Part shown: in pieces, positions 9,981 to 21,228 of the stretch
Layout of the letters: each line of letters begins with the position of its first letter
Numbering within the stretch: the stretch's first letter is position 1
Program-made: the position numbers and the translations under genes
From: Tetrapyrgos nigripes
Taxonomy: Eukaryota; Basidiomycota; Agaricomycetes; Agaricales; Campanellaceae
Length of the DNA stretch: 64,000 nt
Direction: 5' to 3'
NCBI GenBank assembly: GCA_013368315.1
Contig: JAACJM010000313.1
Span: 1 to 64,000 of the forward strand
The notes under the pieces: model-generated
Seen by the model: the letters and a program-made list of their open reading frames with translations, nothing else
Told to the model about the DNA's origin: nothing
The model's database searches: none

Positions 9981-12900
9981 TCAACCCTATAACTAAATTC
10001 CAGACTACATATAGACACACGCCTAGTGTACTACTGTCTATATCGTCAGTCTGGATCCTCGAGACTATACTTTGATGGACTTTTCAGAAGCTAGTTTGAC
10101 TTCTATAAGTGATTGGACGTGACTTGGAAAAGTCATTGGGGTAAAAGAAAAAGAACGAAGAAAGTCAGAAAAAGTCATAAAAAGTCGACTTGTATTTTTG
10201 CTGATGTGCTCACTGACGCACACTCCATCAGGAAAATCAACAAGTGAAATAACAAGCCCCCTGAGCTCAGATGAGAATGGTTCTCACAGAAAAGAAAGAC
10301 ACAAAAAGTTGTAGAATCTATATTCATGGTGAAACCATGCTTGAAATCCATGCAAACATCGTCTACCATATGTATACTAGAGAAGATGGAACACAGAATG
10401 AAGAGGAGGGAAGACATTAGACCCAGCGTCAGAGTCAGCACCATATCCATCAGTAAAATAACAAGTTTATAGATGTGTATAAGATGGTATAGGAGGCATA
10501 GTACTATACTTTCTATGTCAACTGGGGATGCATAGAGGAGGGGGGGCATGCACAGCTCTATACAAATGTATAGAGCAGCATGAGCCAAGGTGATGCTTCC
10601 CATGTTGGCTATATAACTCATAGCTTGCTTAGCACATGAAATTAATTGCTGAAAGCAATATCACATTTGAGTACGTAGCAATACAGGAATCTTGTAAGTA
10701 TAGTACAAGGTGCAATCTTTCAAAATCCTCATTTCTAGGAACCCATCATTGAGACATGTATACACACCATTGACCACGTCTCCTCACTGAGTAGATGTGA
10801 CCAAAAAAGACTGCTGGAAACCTGGGACGAAACAGAGTCAGAGCCTGTGAAAGTTGAGAGTCTGATAGAACTACTCACTGAAGCATAGGTTTGGGAGGAG
10901 GACTGCAGTCATCAACATTGAGGTTTGGAAAGCTGAAAACAGAAGAGAACCAGAATATAATCATAAGTAATGAACCAATATGTAGACACAGTCACTCACC
11001 AAATCAATATAAAGCACTTATGGATCCTATGCTCTTCCTCACAGCAAGCTCTAACCAGATACCAGTGACAGAAAGGACATCAACCCCAATGTCGTGGAGC
11101 CATTGGGCTCAAGGAACAGCCATGGAGGATCCAGTACTGCGAAGGGAGAGTCCTTGAAGGCTTTGCTGGTGAGGGATGGGTGAGAGGTGGGTGGAAGGGA
11201 AAGGTAAGAAAGTGGCACGAAGTCTGCAGATTTGATCAACAAAAATCTTCAAACTCCACTTCAAACTTCATTCACATGATTGTCAACCTTCCTTTTTGAA
11301 TTCTAGCAGCACATTTCATGCGCCAGTCCCTGACTCCATTTGAAGCAGTGTCTTGTTTTCCTTTCGTTTTCTCTCTCATCTACATATCTATCATGATCAA
11401 TCAAAGATAAACAGAAGTGGGTGATTTCTTAGTCAATGGTGATAATAGCTTGATGGAGTCTCTGGATAGTATGGTCCATGACCAGCACACCCAAGATCTC
11501 ATATGTTTTGCCTAAGTAACTCTTCTTCAGTACATTGGAACTAACCACTCCATTCATTTAAAGGTACCAGACTATTGTTTCAGCATTGGCAACTCACCAC
11601 ACAGCTTAAACGACTATAGTTGTTTTGAAATTACCTCTCTGCCTCTCACCATTGTCTATTCAGGGCCTCATTCACCATCAACACTATACCAAGATTATAA
11701 CAATGCCTATGCAGTATCTACACCCTTTTCTTCTTCACCCATTTCTCCTCCTCCTCAGTCTTAGAGTCACACCTACCCTTGCAGCCCCAGCTACGTTTCT
11801 CTTGGCTCCTGGATGTCCAGAATAACCAGCCAGCTCAAGAGCATTTGATTCACACAATGTTCCCTACATCACTTCGAAAAACCCTCTTGACGAAAATCAC
11901 ATGAGCTCAAAGTTGGGACCTGTACGCAGATCCTTTTCACATGAAAACTACTTCAAAACCAGTAGTGGTGGTTCCAGCCTGATCCACCCCCAGCCTCAAC
12001 CTCAACTGCATGTCGAAGTCCAAAGGCAGCAGGTTCAGACCAAGGCTCAAACCCAAACCCAGGGACACCTGCTCACTGCATCAGGAAATCCGCTCTTTGA
12101 TAATGTATTAAAAGTTCCAGATAATTTTGATAGTGCAAGCAGCACTGTAACTTTCCAAAAATTTCTACAAATTATCAAGGGCCTCTTCAAACTTCCAGTA
12201 GTTTTCAGTGTTTACTTGGTTTCATCTGAGTCAAAGTAGATTATCGTTCATTTACATTACTATCCTACATTGATGTATGTGTGGTAATTGTGGTATGGGT
12301 TGACAAAGAAAGTGGTACAATCATCCATCACAGTCTCGCATGTCCATGATGCAGGCACTGGTCCACCCCACTTCAGTAAAAGATGTACACTCTGCTGAAT
12401 TGTGGAAGCAGGAATGATCAATTCTCACCTTCAGTTATTGCCAGGAATTGACAAAGACACTAAATCTTCAAGATAATTAGAGGTCTATAACTTATTATCT
12501 TGAGACTGACCTTGTATTTTTGCACAGTCTTCAATAATACACAGCTGGTATCTTCCAGAGTTGGCAAGCATTCCAATGCCTCTGCAACTTTCTTCCACTG
12601 TTTTCAATGCTCACCAAACATTGTTCCTGGTATCTACTAGCCTACTCGTAGCAGGTGGACTGTGTGGGAAGACAGCATAAATTTGCTCATCATAGTCCTC
12701 AATCGACTTCACCTCGTTACTTGTGTAGTAACTAATCTTCCCATCCAGGATAGACCTTATCATAGTTGGCCACTTCAGGATTGGACAACATGAGAGTAGG
12801 CATAGATGAGTGGGAATGTGAATCTACTCACTCCTTACTACCACAGTACTTTACAAGAGTCTTTGAAAGCTGTTTAATTTCTTCAGTAATTGCCAGGCAT

Positions 12901-13625
12901 TGGCAATTGTCATGAAGTGTCAAAGATAATTAGAGGCCCACAATATCTACCACATGTACTTTGCTGCTCACATCTATGCCACTGAGTAACTCACCTCATA
13001 TGCAATTAATCCTTGGAAAATAAATCTCAAATCACTTGTGAGAATGGAAATTCCATAGTGAAAGGTATGGGAAAGGCCACTTCGGAATGAGATCTCAGAT
13101 TGGGCACAAAAAAAATTGTTGAGAATGTACTACTTACTGCCACAAATTATGACAATCCATAACAGAAGTTTTTGAATGGCATTTACTCCTGCAGTCATTG
13201 CCAATTATTGACAAAAGCCAGAGATAAACATAGATTTCTTGTTGTTGGTGATGGTACCGATGGAGAAAAGAAATATATTTCATTGTATCTGGAGTGCTAA
13301 TTCACAGTAAATAATTTCAAGTTTTACAACATAAATCATCAATAGCCATTCATTAGTTGAGAGAAGTGATCAAAAGCTGTAGGTAAATGCAGATTTGCAT
13401 GAAATATTTTCATCATCGTGCCAACAGTGGCACGAGTTTTGTTGACGATTGTTGAGCCCAAATGCCGGGTTTCTCAAGCCAGCGTGTGCCCAAGTGGCCT
13501 TTTATATGATATATCCTACTACTCACCTTTGTTTGGGGGTCTGGACAGGTTATTGATGCAAGTCAATGACACAGCCCAACTGATAGGAATGGATGGGTAT
13601 ATATTTGTCGCTCTAGCCGAACTTT
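9981..13625. other. Non-coding region with diverged internal repeats
   Basis: No gene with supporting motifs. A CTATA-rich short repeat begins at 10448 (CATCAGTAAAATAACAAG). Between about 12430 and 13830 the motif attgcca-(N)-attgacaa recurs at about 12433, 12889, 13197 and 13824 with partially similar flanks. This suggests old tandem duplication of a 300-450-bp unit. Confidence 0.4.
10448..10610 (+). repeat. CTATA-rich dispersed repeat, copy 1
   Basis: Begins CATCAGTAAAATAACAAGTT and carries gctctatacaaatgtatagagc. Related ends are at 27570 and 31542 (both minus) and 28797 (plus). Confidence 0.5.
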
Positions 13626-13629
13626 CTCA

Positions 13630-13710
13630 AAGTGTTTGTAGCTCAGTGGATTTATTCTCAGCTGCAATTCTGCTGTGCAAGAGTTCGATTCCAGGTGTTG
13701 ATTTTGGTCG
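13630..13710 (+). repeat. tRNA-like SINE head candidate (A and B boxes)
   Basis: tagctcagtgga at 13639-13650 fits a pol III A box and gagttcgattcc at 13681-13692 fits a B box. Their start-to-start spacing is about 42 nt, as in tRNA genes. The flanking arms do not pair well: the T-arm stem has mismatches and no 7-bp acceptor stem forms. A tRNA-derived SINE or tRNA pseudogene is therefore more likely than a functional tRNA. Confidence 0.4.
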
Positions 13711-14307
13711 ATTTTCTACACAATTTGATTTGTTGTTATTTACAGGCTTTGTACATGTAGTATATAGAATCCTTGCAGAGGATCATCAATACTCGTCAAG
13801 GGCTGTCAGCATGGTGAACGAGTGTTGCCAATAATTGGCAATTTTATAGGCTTTTCCGGGGGAGAGCATATTACTGATCATGCTCATTCTTGGCATCATC
13901 CAAAGCATGTATGGAGGGAGCACCTGAGTTGAGAGGATGTGCTGAAACCTTTGGGCAATGAGTCTTGTGAGGCTTGCAAGGTCAGTGTGGGCCAGAACTA
14001 TTCTGATGGAGTTGTTCCATTTCTGCATTTGCAACCTTCATGCATGCTGGTATGGTTGTCTTGATCCAGTGCTGGTTGAGATCATTAATCCTTTTGAAAA
14101 TAAAGGAGCAACCTGAGCAGATGAGATCATCCATTAAAGTAAGGTATGTAGCAGTGGATAGGTGATGTATTTTTTGAGGGAAATGGTTTTGGCAGTAAGT
14201 TGTTTAGCAAAATCCAGTCCTGATTGATCCTGTGATAGGGTACATGCTTAGCTGCATCATCAAAAAATTGAAAGTACTTGTGAACCTATCCTTTCCACCT
14301 TTCTTCC
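13711..14307. other. Non-coding stretch upstream of the multi-exon gene
   Basis: No coding signal. Contains the imperfect palindrome ttgccaataattggcaa near 13826 and otherwise unremarkable sequence that may include the promoter of the gene starting at 14308. Confidence 0.4.
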
Positions 14308-15632
14308 ATGCCCAAAGATCCCCCTGCAAAATCCTCTGCCAAAACTGGCAACAGTACTCGTCTTACCACTCGTAAAACTAGTAAAGCAAACACTGCCACT
14401 AGTAACACTGGAAAAAAGTGTCCTAACAAAGATCATGAGAGTGAGTACAATGCCTGCTCAGTAGCAAGAAGCTGCAGACTTACACCTATTCAGGTAGTGA
14501 TGCACCCACTCAGAAAAAGATGACCACTTTGAGCAGGCCAGTAAGGGCAGGTGAAAAAGCGTCTACAACATCGAGACCTCCCAAAGAGCACACCATGCAA
14601 AAGCACACAGTTTCAGCAACTAAAAAGGACAAAGTGAAAAGTGAGTCAAATCATCTGCAACTCTATCATTTAACTTCTCACTGAGTGTGTCAGAGGCCAT
14701 TGCTATTGACTTGCAGGCTTTGTCATCTGAAGAAGGTCAGATTTTGCCAATGCTGTTCTACCTTTAGAGAATACTGCTTAACTGTTTCTGTAGAGCCAGA
14801 GCAGGAGCCACCACAACCTAAACCCAAAGCCAAGGCAACAAAAGCAAAGCCTGAAGCAGCGAAAGCCATCGCTCAAAAAGAGGCTGAGGAGGAACAAGAT
14901 GCAGAAGATGGCGATAGAGATGGTGACATTGACATGGAGGAGGAAGACTGTGACCTTGACAGAGATGTAGGTTGTCATCTTGATGATGAGGTTTGCATAT
15001 CACTGATCATATTTGAAGGGTACTTGCTAACATCTTGACATGCAGGCTCCTGTGATTGTGTCAAGGCACAAGGGCAACAACTACAAGCATGTTGTTTGTC
15101 TGTCACTACATATCTATTGTCCCTGTGCCTTGTGCTTACTCATCAATTTCAGTGCCAGTCTTGGACAACATCTTTGATGACGGTGATGAGGTTGAAATTG
15201 TTTCTTCCCCTGAACAGGTCATTCTATCAGACATCAATGGGCCTCTCACCAGCATTGGAGGCTTCACTGACCCTTCTTCTAAGAAAAAGAGGAATCATCA
15301 GATGATGATGACACTGGTGACCTTGAAGAGGACCAGGCCCCATGAAAGGTATGTCTCTGCAGTCTTCTAGTATATGAACAGCCTCAAAAATTGCATCCCT
15401 AGGCTATCAGTGACAAGGCTGCAAAGAAAATGAGAGATGAAGTACGTGTTTCCATTTTCACTGAAATAGTACTGACTTCTATTCATTTTTATCATAGCTC
15501 CCCGTCATCTCTAAAAAGAGTCTTTCAACATCCAAGGCTGCAGCCAGCAAGGCAAAGTTGATTCCTGCTCTTAACTCCAATGACAATTCCTCTCTGAAGA
15601 CAAAATTGAGTGGGACAAGGAGTCTGACATCA

Positions 15633-18600
15633 CACTGGAGGCAAATCCTTGTAAATCATCTGCCATACAGAGGTATTACAGTGACCTTACAACAAGTCAT
15701 TCAATAAGTAATCCACCTTGTATTACAGAGGTATTACAGAGAGAAGAATTTTCCAGATCAATGCTGTAAGACTGCTGTAAGACAAGTTGTATTACAGGGA
15801 GATTTCAGAGGCCAAATCCCTGTATATCCGGTGCCCTACATAGGGATTACAGTAAACTTACACCAAGCCATTCAACAAGTATTCTGCCTTGGATTACAGA
15901 AGTATTACAGAGAGAAGAAATTTTGGGAGCAATGCTGTAAGACTGCTGTAAGACAAGTTGGATTACAGGGAAATTTCAGAGTGACATGGTGTCACAGTAA
16001 TACATTAGGTAATACAGCCAAGAAATACAGAAGTATTTCAGTGTGACAAAAGTGCGCAGGTGGCGTCCAGAGTGCAGGCAGGTTGCGTCCAGGGTGCATG
16101 CAGGTTGCGTCCAGAGTGCGCGCAGGTTGCGTCCAGGGTGCACACAGGTTGCGCCCAGAGTGCGCGCAGGTTGCGTCCAGAGTGCATGCAGGTTGCGTCC
16201 AGAGTGCGCGCAGGTTGCGCCCAGAGTGTGCAGGTTGCGTCCAGGGTGTGCCCAGGTTGCGTCCAGGGTGCGTGCAGGTTGCGTCCAGAGTGCACACAGG
16301 TTGTGTCCAGGGTGCGCGCAGGTTGCGCCCAGAGTGCGCGCAGGTTGTGTCCAGAGTGCGTGCAGGTTGCGTCCAGAGTGCGCGCAGGTTGCGTCCAGAG
16401 TGCGCGCAGGTTGCATCCAGAGTGCGCGCAGGTTGCATCCAGGGTGCATGCAGGTTGCGTCCAGAGTGCGCGCAGGTTGTGTCCAGGGTGCGCGCAGGTT
16501 GCGTCCAGGGTGCACGCAGGTTGCGCCCAGAGTGCATGCAGGTTGCGTCCAGAGTGCGCGCAGCTTGCGCCCAGAGTGTGCACAGGTTGCGTCCAGGGTG
16601 CGCGCAGGTTGCGTCCAGGGTGTGCCCAGGTTGCGTCCAGGGTGCGTGCAGGTTGCGTCCAGAGTGCACACAGGTTGTGTCCAGGGTGCGCGCAGGTTGC
16701 GTCCAGAGTGCGCGCAGGTTGCGTCCAGGGTGCGTGCAGGTTGCGCCCAGAGTGCGTGCAGGTTGCGTCCAGAGTGTGCGCAGGTTGCGTCCAGAGTGTG
16801 CGCACTCTGGACGCAACCTGCGCGCACTCTGGACGCAACCTGCGCGCACTCTGGACGCAACCTGTGCGCACTCAACCTGGGCGCACCCTGGACGCAACCT
16901 GCGCGCACCCTGGACACAACGGGGGCGCACCCTGGACGCAACCTGGGCGCACTCTGGACACAACCTGTGCGCACTCTGGGCGCAACCTGTGCGCACTCTG
17001 GACGCAACCTGCGCGCACTCTGGACGCAACCTGTGCGCACTCAACCTGGGCGCACCCTGGACGCAACCTGCGCGCACCCTGGACACAACGGGGGCGCACC
17101 CTGGACGCAACCTGCGCGCACTCTGGACGCAACCTGCGCGCACTCTGGACACAACCTGTGCACACTCTGGGTGCAACCTGCGCACACCCTGGACGCAACC
17201 TGTGCGCAATCTGGGCGCAACCTGCGCGCACTCTGGACGCAACCTGCGCGCACTCTGGGCGCAACCTGCGCGCACTCTGGACGCAACCTGTGCGCACTCA
17301 ACCTGGGCGCACCCTGGACGCAACCTGCGTGCACTGTGGACGCAACCTGGGCGCACCCTGGACACAACGGGGGCGCACCCTGGACGCAACCTGCGTGCAC
17401 TCTGGACGCAACCTGCGCACACTCTGGACGCAACCTGTGCACACTCTGGGCGCAACCTGCGCGCACTCTGGGCGCAACCTGCGCGCACCCTGGGCGCAAC
17501 CTGTGTGCACTCTGGGCGCAACCTGCGCGCACCCTGGATGCAACCTGCACGCAATCTGGACGCAACCTGCGCGCACTCTGGATGCAACCTGCGCGCACTC
17601 TGGACACAACCTGCGCGCACCCTGGACGCAACCTGCGCGCACTCTGGATCCAACCTGCGCGCACTCTGGACACAACCTGCACGCACCCTGGACGCAACCT
17701 GTGCGCACTCTGGACGCAACCTGCGCACACTCTGGACGCAACCTGCGCGCACTCTGGATGCAACCTGCGCGCACTCTGGACGCAACCTGTGCACAATCTG
17801 GGCACAACCTGCGCGCACTCTGGGCGCAACCTGCGCGCACCCTGGGCGCAACCTGTGTGCACTCTGGGCGCAACCTGTGTGCACTCTGGGCGCAACCTGC
17901 GCACACCCTGGACGCAACCTGCGCGCAATCTGGACGCAACCTGCGCGCACTCTGGACGCAACCTGTGCGCACTCTGGACGCAACCTGCGCGCACTCTGGA
18001 CGCAACCTGCGCGCACCCTGGACGCAACCTGCGCGCACTCTGGACGCAACCTGCACGCACCCTGGGCGCAACCTGCACGCACCCTGGGCGCAACCTGCGC
18101 GCACTCTGGACGCAACCTGCGCGCACTCTGGACGCAACCTGCGCGCACTCTGGACACAACCTGGGCGCACCCTGGGCGCAACCTGGGCGCACTCTGGGCG
18201 CACCCTGGACGCAACCTGGGCGCACTCTGGATGCAACCTGGGCGCACTCTGGACGCAACCTGTGCGCACTCTGGGCGCAACCTGTGCGCACTCTGGGCGC
18301 AACCTGTGCGCACTCTGGACGCAACCTGCGCGCACTCTGGACGCAACCTGCGCGCACTCTGAACGCAACTTGCATGCACTCTGGATGCAACCTGTGCGCA
18401 CCCTGGACGCAACCTGCGCGCACTGTGGACGCAACCTGGGCGCACCCTGGACGCAATGGGGGCACACCCTGAACGCAACCTGGGCGCACCCTGGACGCAA
18501 CCTGGGCACACCCTGGACGCAGCCTGGGCGCACCCTGGACGCAACCTGGGCGCACTCTGGATGCAACCTGCACGCACTCTGGACGCAACCTGCACGCACC

Positions 18601-19148
18601 CTGGACGCAACCTGCGTGCACTCTGGGCGCAACCTGCGTGCACTCTGGACGCAACCTGCGCGCACTCTGGACGCAACCTGCGTGCACCCTGGACGCAACC
18701 TGCCCGCACTCTGGACGCCACCTGCGCACTTTTGTCACACTGAAATACTTCTGTATTTCTTGGCTGTATTACCTAATGTATTACTGTGACACCATGTCAC
18801 TCTGAAATTTCCCTGTAATCCAACTTGTCTTACAGCAGTCTTACAGCATTGCTCCCAAAATTTCTTCTCTCTGTAATACTTCTGTAATCCAAGGCAGAAT
18901 ACTTGTTGAATGGCTTGGTGTAAGTTTGCTGTAATCCCTATGTAGGGCACTGGATATACAGGGATTTGGCCTCTGAAATCTCCCTGTAATACAACTTGTC
19001 TTACAGCAGTCTTACAGCATTGATCTGGAAAATTCTTCTCTCTGTAATACCTCTGTAATACAAGGTGGATTACTTATTGAATGACTTGTTGTAAGGTCAC
19101 TGTAATACCTCTGTATGGCAGATGATTTACAGGGATTTGCCTCCAGTG
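15633..19148. mobile_element. CACTA-like non-autonomous element with giant palindromic core
   Basis: A 3516-bp element bounded by CACTG..CAGTG with the target duplication TCA on both sides (15630-15632 and 19149-19151). Terminal inverted repeats of about 419 bp (15633-16051 and 18731-19148) are nearly identical and rich in TTACAG/CTGTAA subterminal motifs, as expected for CACTA (CMC/EnSpm) transposase binding. There is no transposase ORF. The core (16052-18730) is a 22-bp minisatellite that switches orientation at about 16801. The long open frames inside it arise because the repeat lacks stops. Removing the element and one TCA restores the host reading frame, fixing both ends to the base. Confidence 0.88.
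16052..18730. repeat. 22-bp minisatellite in inverted orientation
   Basis: About 120 copies of a 22-bp unit, GTGCGCGCAGGTTGCGTCCA plus GA. They run forward from 16052 to about 16800 and in reverse complement from about 16801 to 18730. The junction reads gagtgtgcgcactc, itself a palindrome. The left arm (about 750 bp) can pair with the right arm (about 1930 bp), giving a potential hairpin or cruciform. Units vary at the CpG and CpA positions (GCGCGC, GCACGC, GTGCGC). Long ORFs in several frames on both strands are repeat artefacts, since 22 is not a multiple of 3 and no stop occurs in the unit. Confidence 0.95.
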
Positions 19149-20846
19149 TCATTCTGGAGCCACACAATGACTCAACTCACAGTCAAAAGCTCACTTTGAA
19201 GGGTCAGAACTCACATATCCATGCTGTCATCAACCTGGGATGCATTCTCGGTGTCCTCAAACTTGTTTTGGATCCCAAAAGATGCCCTGTGTCCAAAAAT
19301 CTCAAGGTTGTCACTCTTCCAAACAACTTGGATATGATGCACAAGGAGATATTGCAGAACAGTTGGAGCAAGGTGATTTGTTGAAGTACACCAAGCCACT
19401 GGTCAAATATGTATGTCTTTTTCTCTTTTCAAATGTGTTCTGTCTTACTATGGTAACTAGACAGCCGCAAGATACTCAAAGCTCCAACCTCCACTGTCCT
19501 CACAGTGCTCAGTCTTGACAGTTCTCCTGAAGGTATTGCACTGGCTGCTGAGCTTGTCTGGGATGGTGATTACATCTACTCGAAGAATGGGGTAGGTGGC
19601 CATTGTTTTCTGCTGTCTTTTGCAATCACTGACTGAATATGTTGTCCCAGTCTGGTGACTTTGACTACCAGAGTCTATTCACGCATCCAGTCATCCACAA
19701 GTACATCAGTGAGATGCTTTTTGGCAATAACAAATTTGCTCAGCTGCTTGACCCATATTGAAACCAGCTTTTCATGTTGTCACTCCCAGACCACACCACT
19801 GCCAGGTATGAGCTGGAGATACTGAAAGCTTGCGCTGTAAGCATTGTTCTTTCTTTTCTGTACCTTTTCATTCACTTACATACAGATCCATGCCATTCTC
19901 CTTGACCATTCACTTAGCATGATAGCCAAGTTTCCCCCAGTTGGGCTTCAGCACCAATGGTTTGAATACATTGAGCTTGTTGAGGAGATGGAGGCATCAA
20001 ACAAGAACTGTGCTCACAAAATTATGCATGATATTTATCTGAAGGCTTCGTGAGTGATCTTCATTTGCTCTACATTTAGTCATTCTGTTGCACCTGCAAC
20101 TCACAGCCTATCCAGAGCCCAAATTGTTTGTCAGGTCAATTGGGATGCTTTTGCAGAACCTTTGAAAGACAAGACTGTCATTGTGACTGCTGGGACTACT
20201 GGGGTTACCTCTGGGGCTGGGGTGGCAGTGGCAGATACCACTGCTTCTGGTGATGCAGCAGTGGTGGGAGGCAATGACAAGGCCAGTGATGCAGCTGCTC
20301 TTGGTGCAGCTAAGGAAGTACTGTCTCAGGCTGCCAAGTAATGTATCTTTCATTTAGCTATTATTATTGTCTATCCTTCATACTCTATCTCATAACCAGC
20401 GAAGGGCTGGCAGGGCAGCAAAGCCTGCTACCAATTTCTCAAGTACTCTCGATTATGTACATGCCTTTACTTTAAATTCACCATGAAACTAGGATTTGCC
20501 AAGTACTCTCAATTATGTACATGCCTTCAATTTAAATATATCTGCATCATAAACTCATTCATTTGCATCACACAACCAAAAGTCTCCAACATTTCCTGCA
20601 ACCGGACTTCTCCTCGAGCCAGGTCCAGTACTCCTAAGCAACTTAAGAAATCAACCTGCACACATCTAGTCCACAACCCTTTACCATTGGGCTCTGTCCT
20701 TCCAGAAACCTAAGTAGACAGCAATTAATGGATGGCAATGGGCTTATCTGGCCAAGAACACACACCTCAATCAGAAGCAGCAGTGAGTCCACCCAATGAA
20801 GAACGCTTATGTTTTGAAGGACCACGTCGACACAGAGGAGTGTCTC

Positions 20847-21223
20847 TGTCACAAACTGGTACAGTTCTTTGTCCTCCTTCTTCTTCTACTTCATTATTGA
20901 ATCCATTTTCTGATCATTCGTCGATTGCATTTCCTCAATAAACCTTTTGAACCTTATAGAACCTGTCGAACTCTATAATAACTGTCAATCGATCTTACAT
21001 TCTATTGATCTTATGTTTCTCCTATGTTTCTCCTATTTCTCCTATCTTTTTCCTATCACCTATTCATTGCTCCTCTATATAAACCACTAGACATTCTAAC
21101 TAATCCTTTAGTTTGTTCACTCTGTCTCTGCTCCGTACTATACTACGCAGTGTAGAGCCTAGTCAGCTTACTCTTGTCTCAATCGATCTTGTTTTGTGTG
21201 ACTTGGGTGGTCTGTTATCAACA
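20847..21223 (+). repeat. Solo LTR of the chromovirus family, TSD GTCTC
   Basis: Begins TGTCACAAACTGGTACAG and ends TTATCAACA, flanked by GTCTC at 20842-20846 and 21224-21228. Homologous to the LTR at 6736 (tctatataaaccactagaca, the ctccgtac block, gacttgggtgg). No internal sequence remains, as expected after LTR-LTR recombination. Confidence 0.88.
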
Positions 21224-21228
21224 GTCTC

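Larger units (their letters stand above)
14308..20343 (+). pseudogene. Multi-exon gene of unknown function, split by a CACTA-like element
   Basis: The first exon begins MPKDPPAKSSAKTGNSTR at 14308 and ends at 14440 before gtgagt. Exon 2 is 14494-14640. Further short GT..AG introns follow, for example one ending before PEQEPPQPKPKAKATK near 14793. The product is low-complexity and charged, Lys/Ala-rich then acidic (DGDIDMEEEDCDLD), suggesting a nuclear or disordered protein. At 15633 a transposon interrupts an exon. If the insertion and one TCA copy are removed, reading resumes as DKESDI then ILEPHNDSTHSQKL. Downstream exons include GDIAEQLEQGDLLKYTKPLVK and SLFTHPVIHKYISEMLFGN, and the last ends SQAAK with TAA near 20341. 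A frameshift near 19310-19330 and a TGA near 19760 suggest it was already decaying, or that introns are mis-modelled. I do not recognise a domain. Confidence 0.5.

Noticed and set aside
13630..13710. Functional tRNA gene
   Set aside because: A and B boxes fit, but the T-arm and acceptor stem do not pair.
13418..13834. 138-residue ORF as a protein gene
   Set aside because: It runs through the tRNA-like repeat and has no motif or homology signal I can recognise.
15976..18789. Several 400-900-residue ORFs on both strands inside the 22-bp array
   Set aside because: They are translations of a stop-free tandem repeat and its inverse, with no start context, domains or codon bias.
2000..19000. CRISPR array, because of regular short repeats
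   Set aside because: Repeats are contiguous with no spacers and lie in a eukaryotic transposon context.
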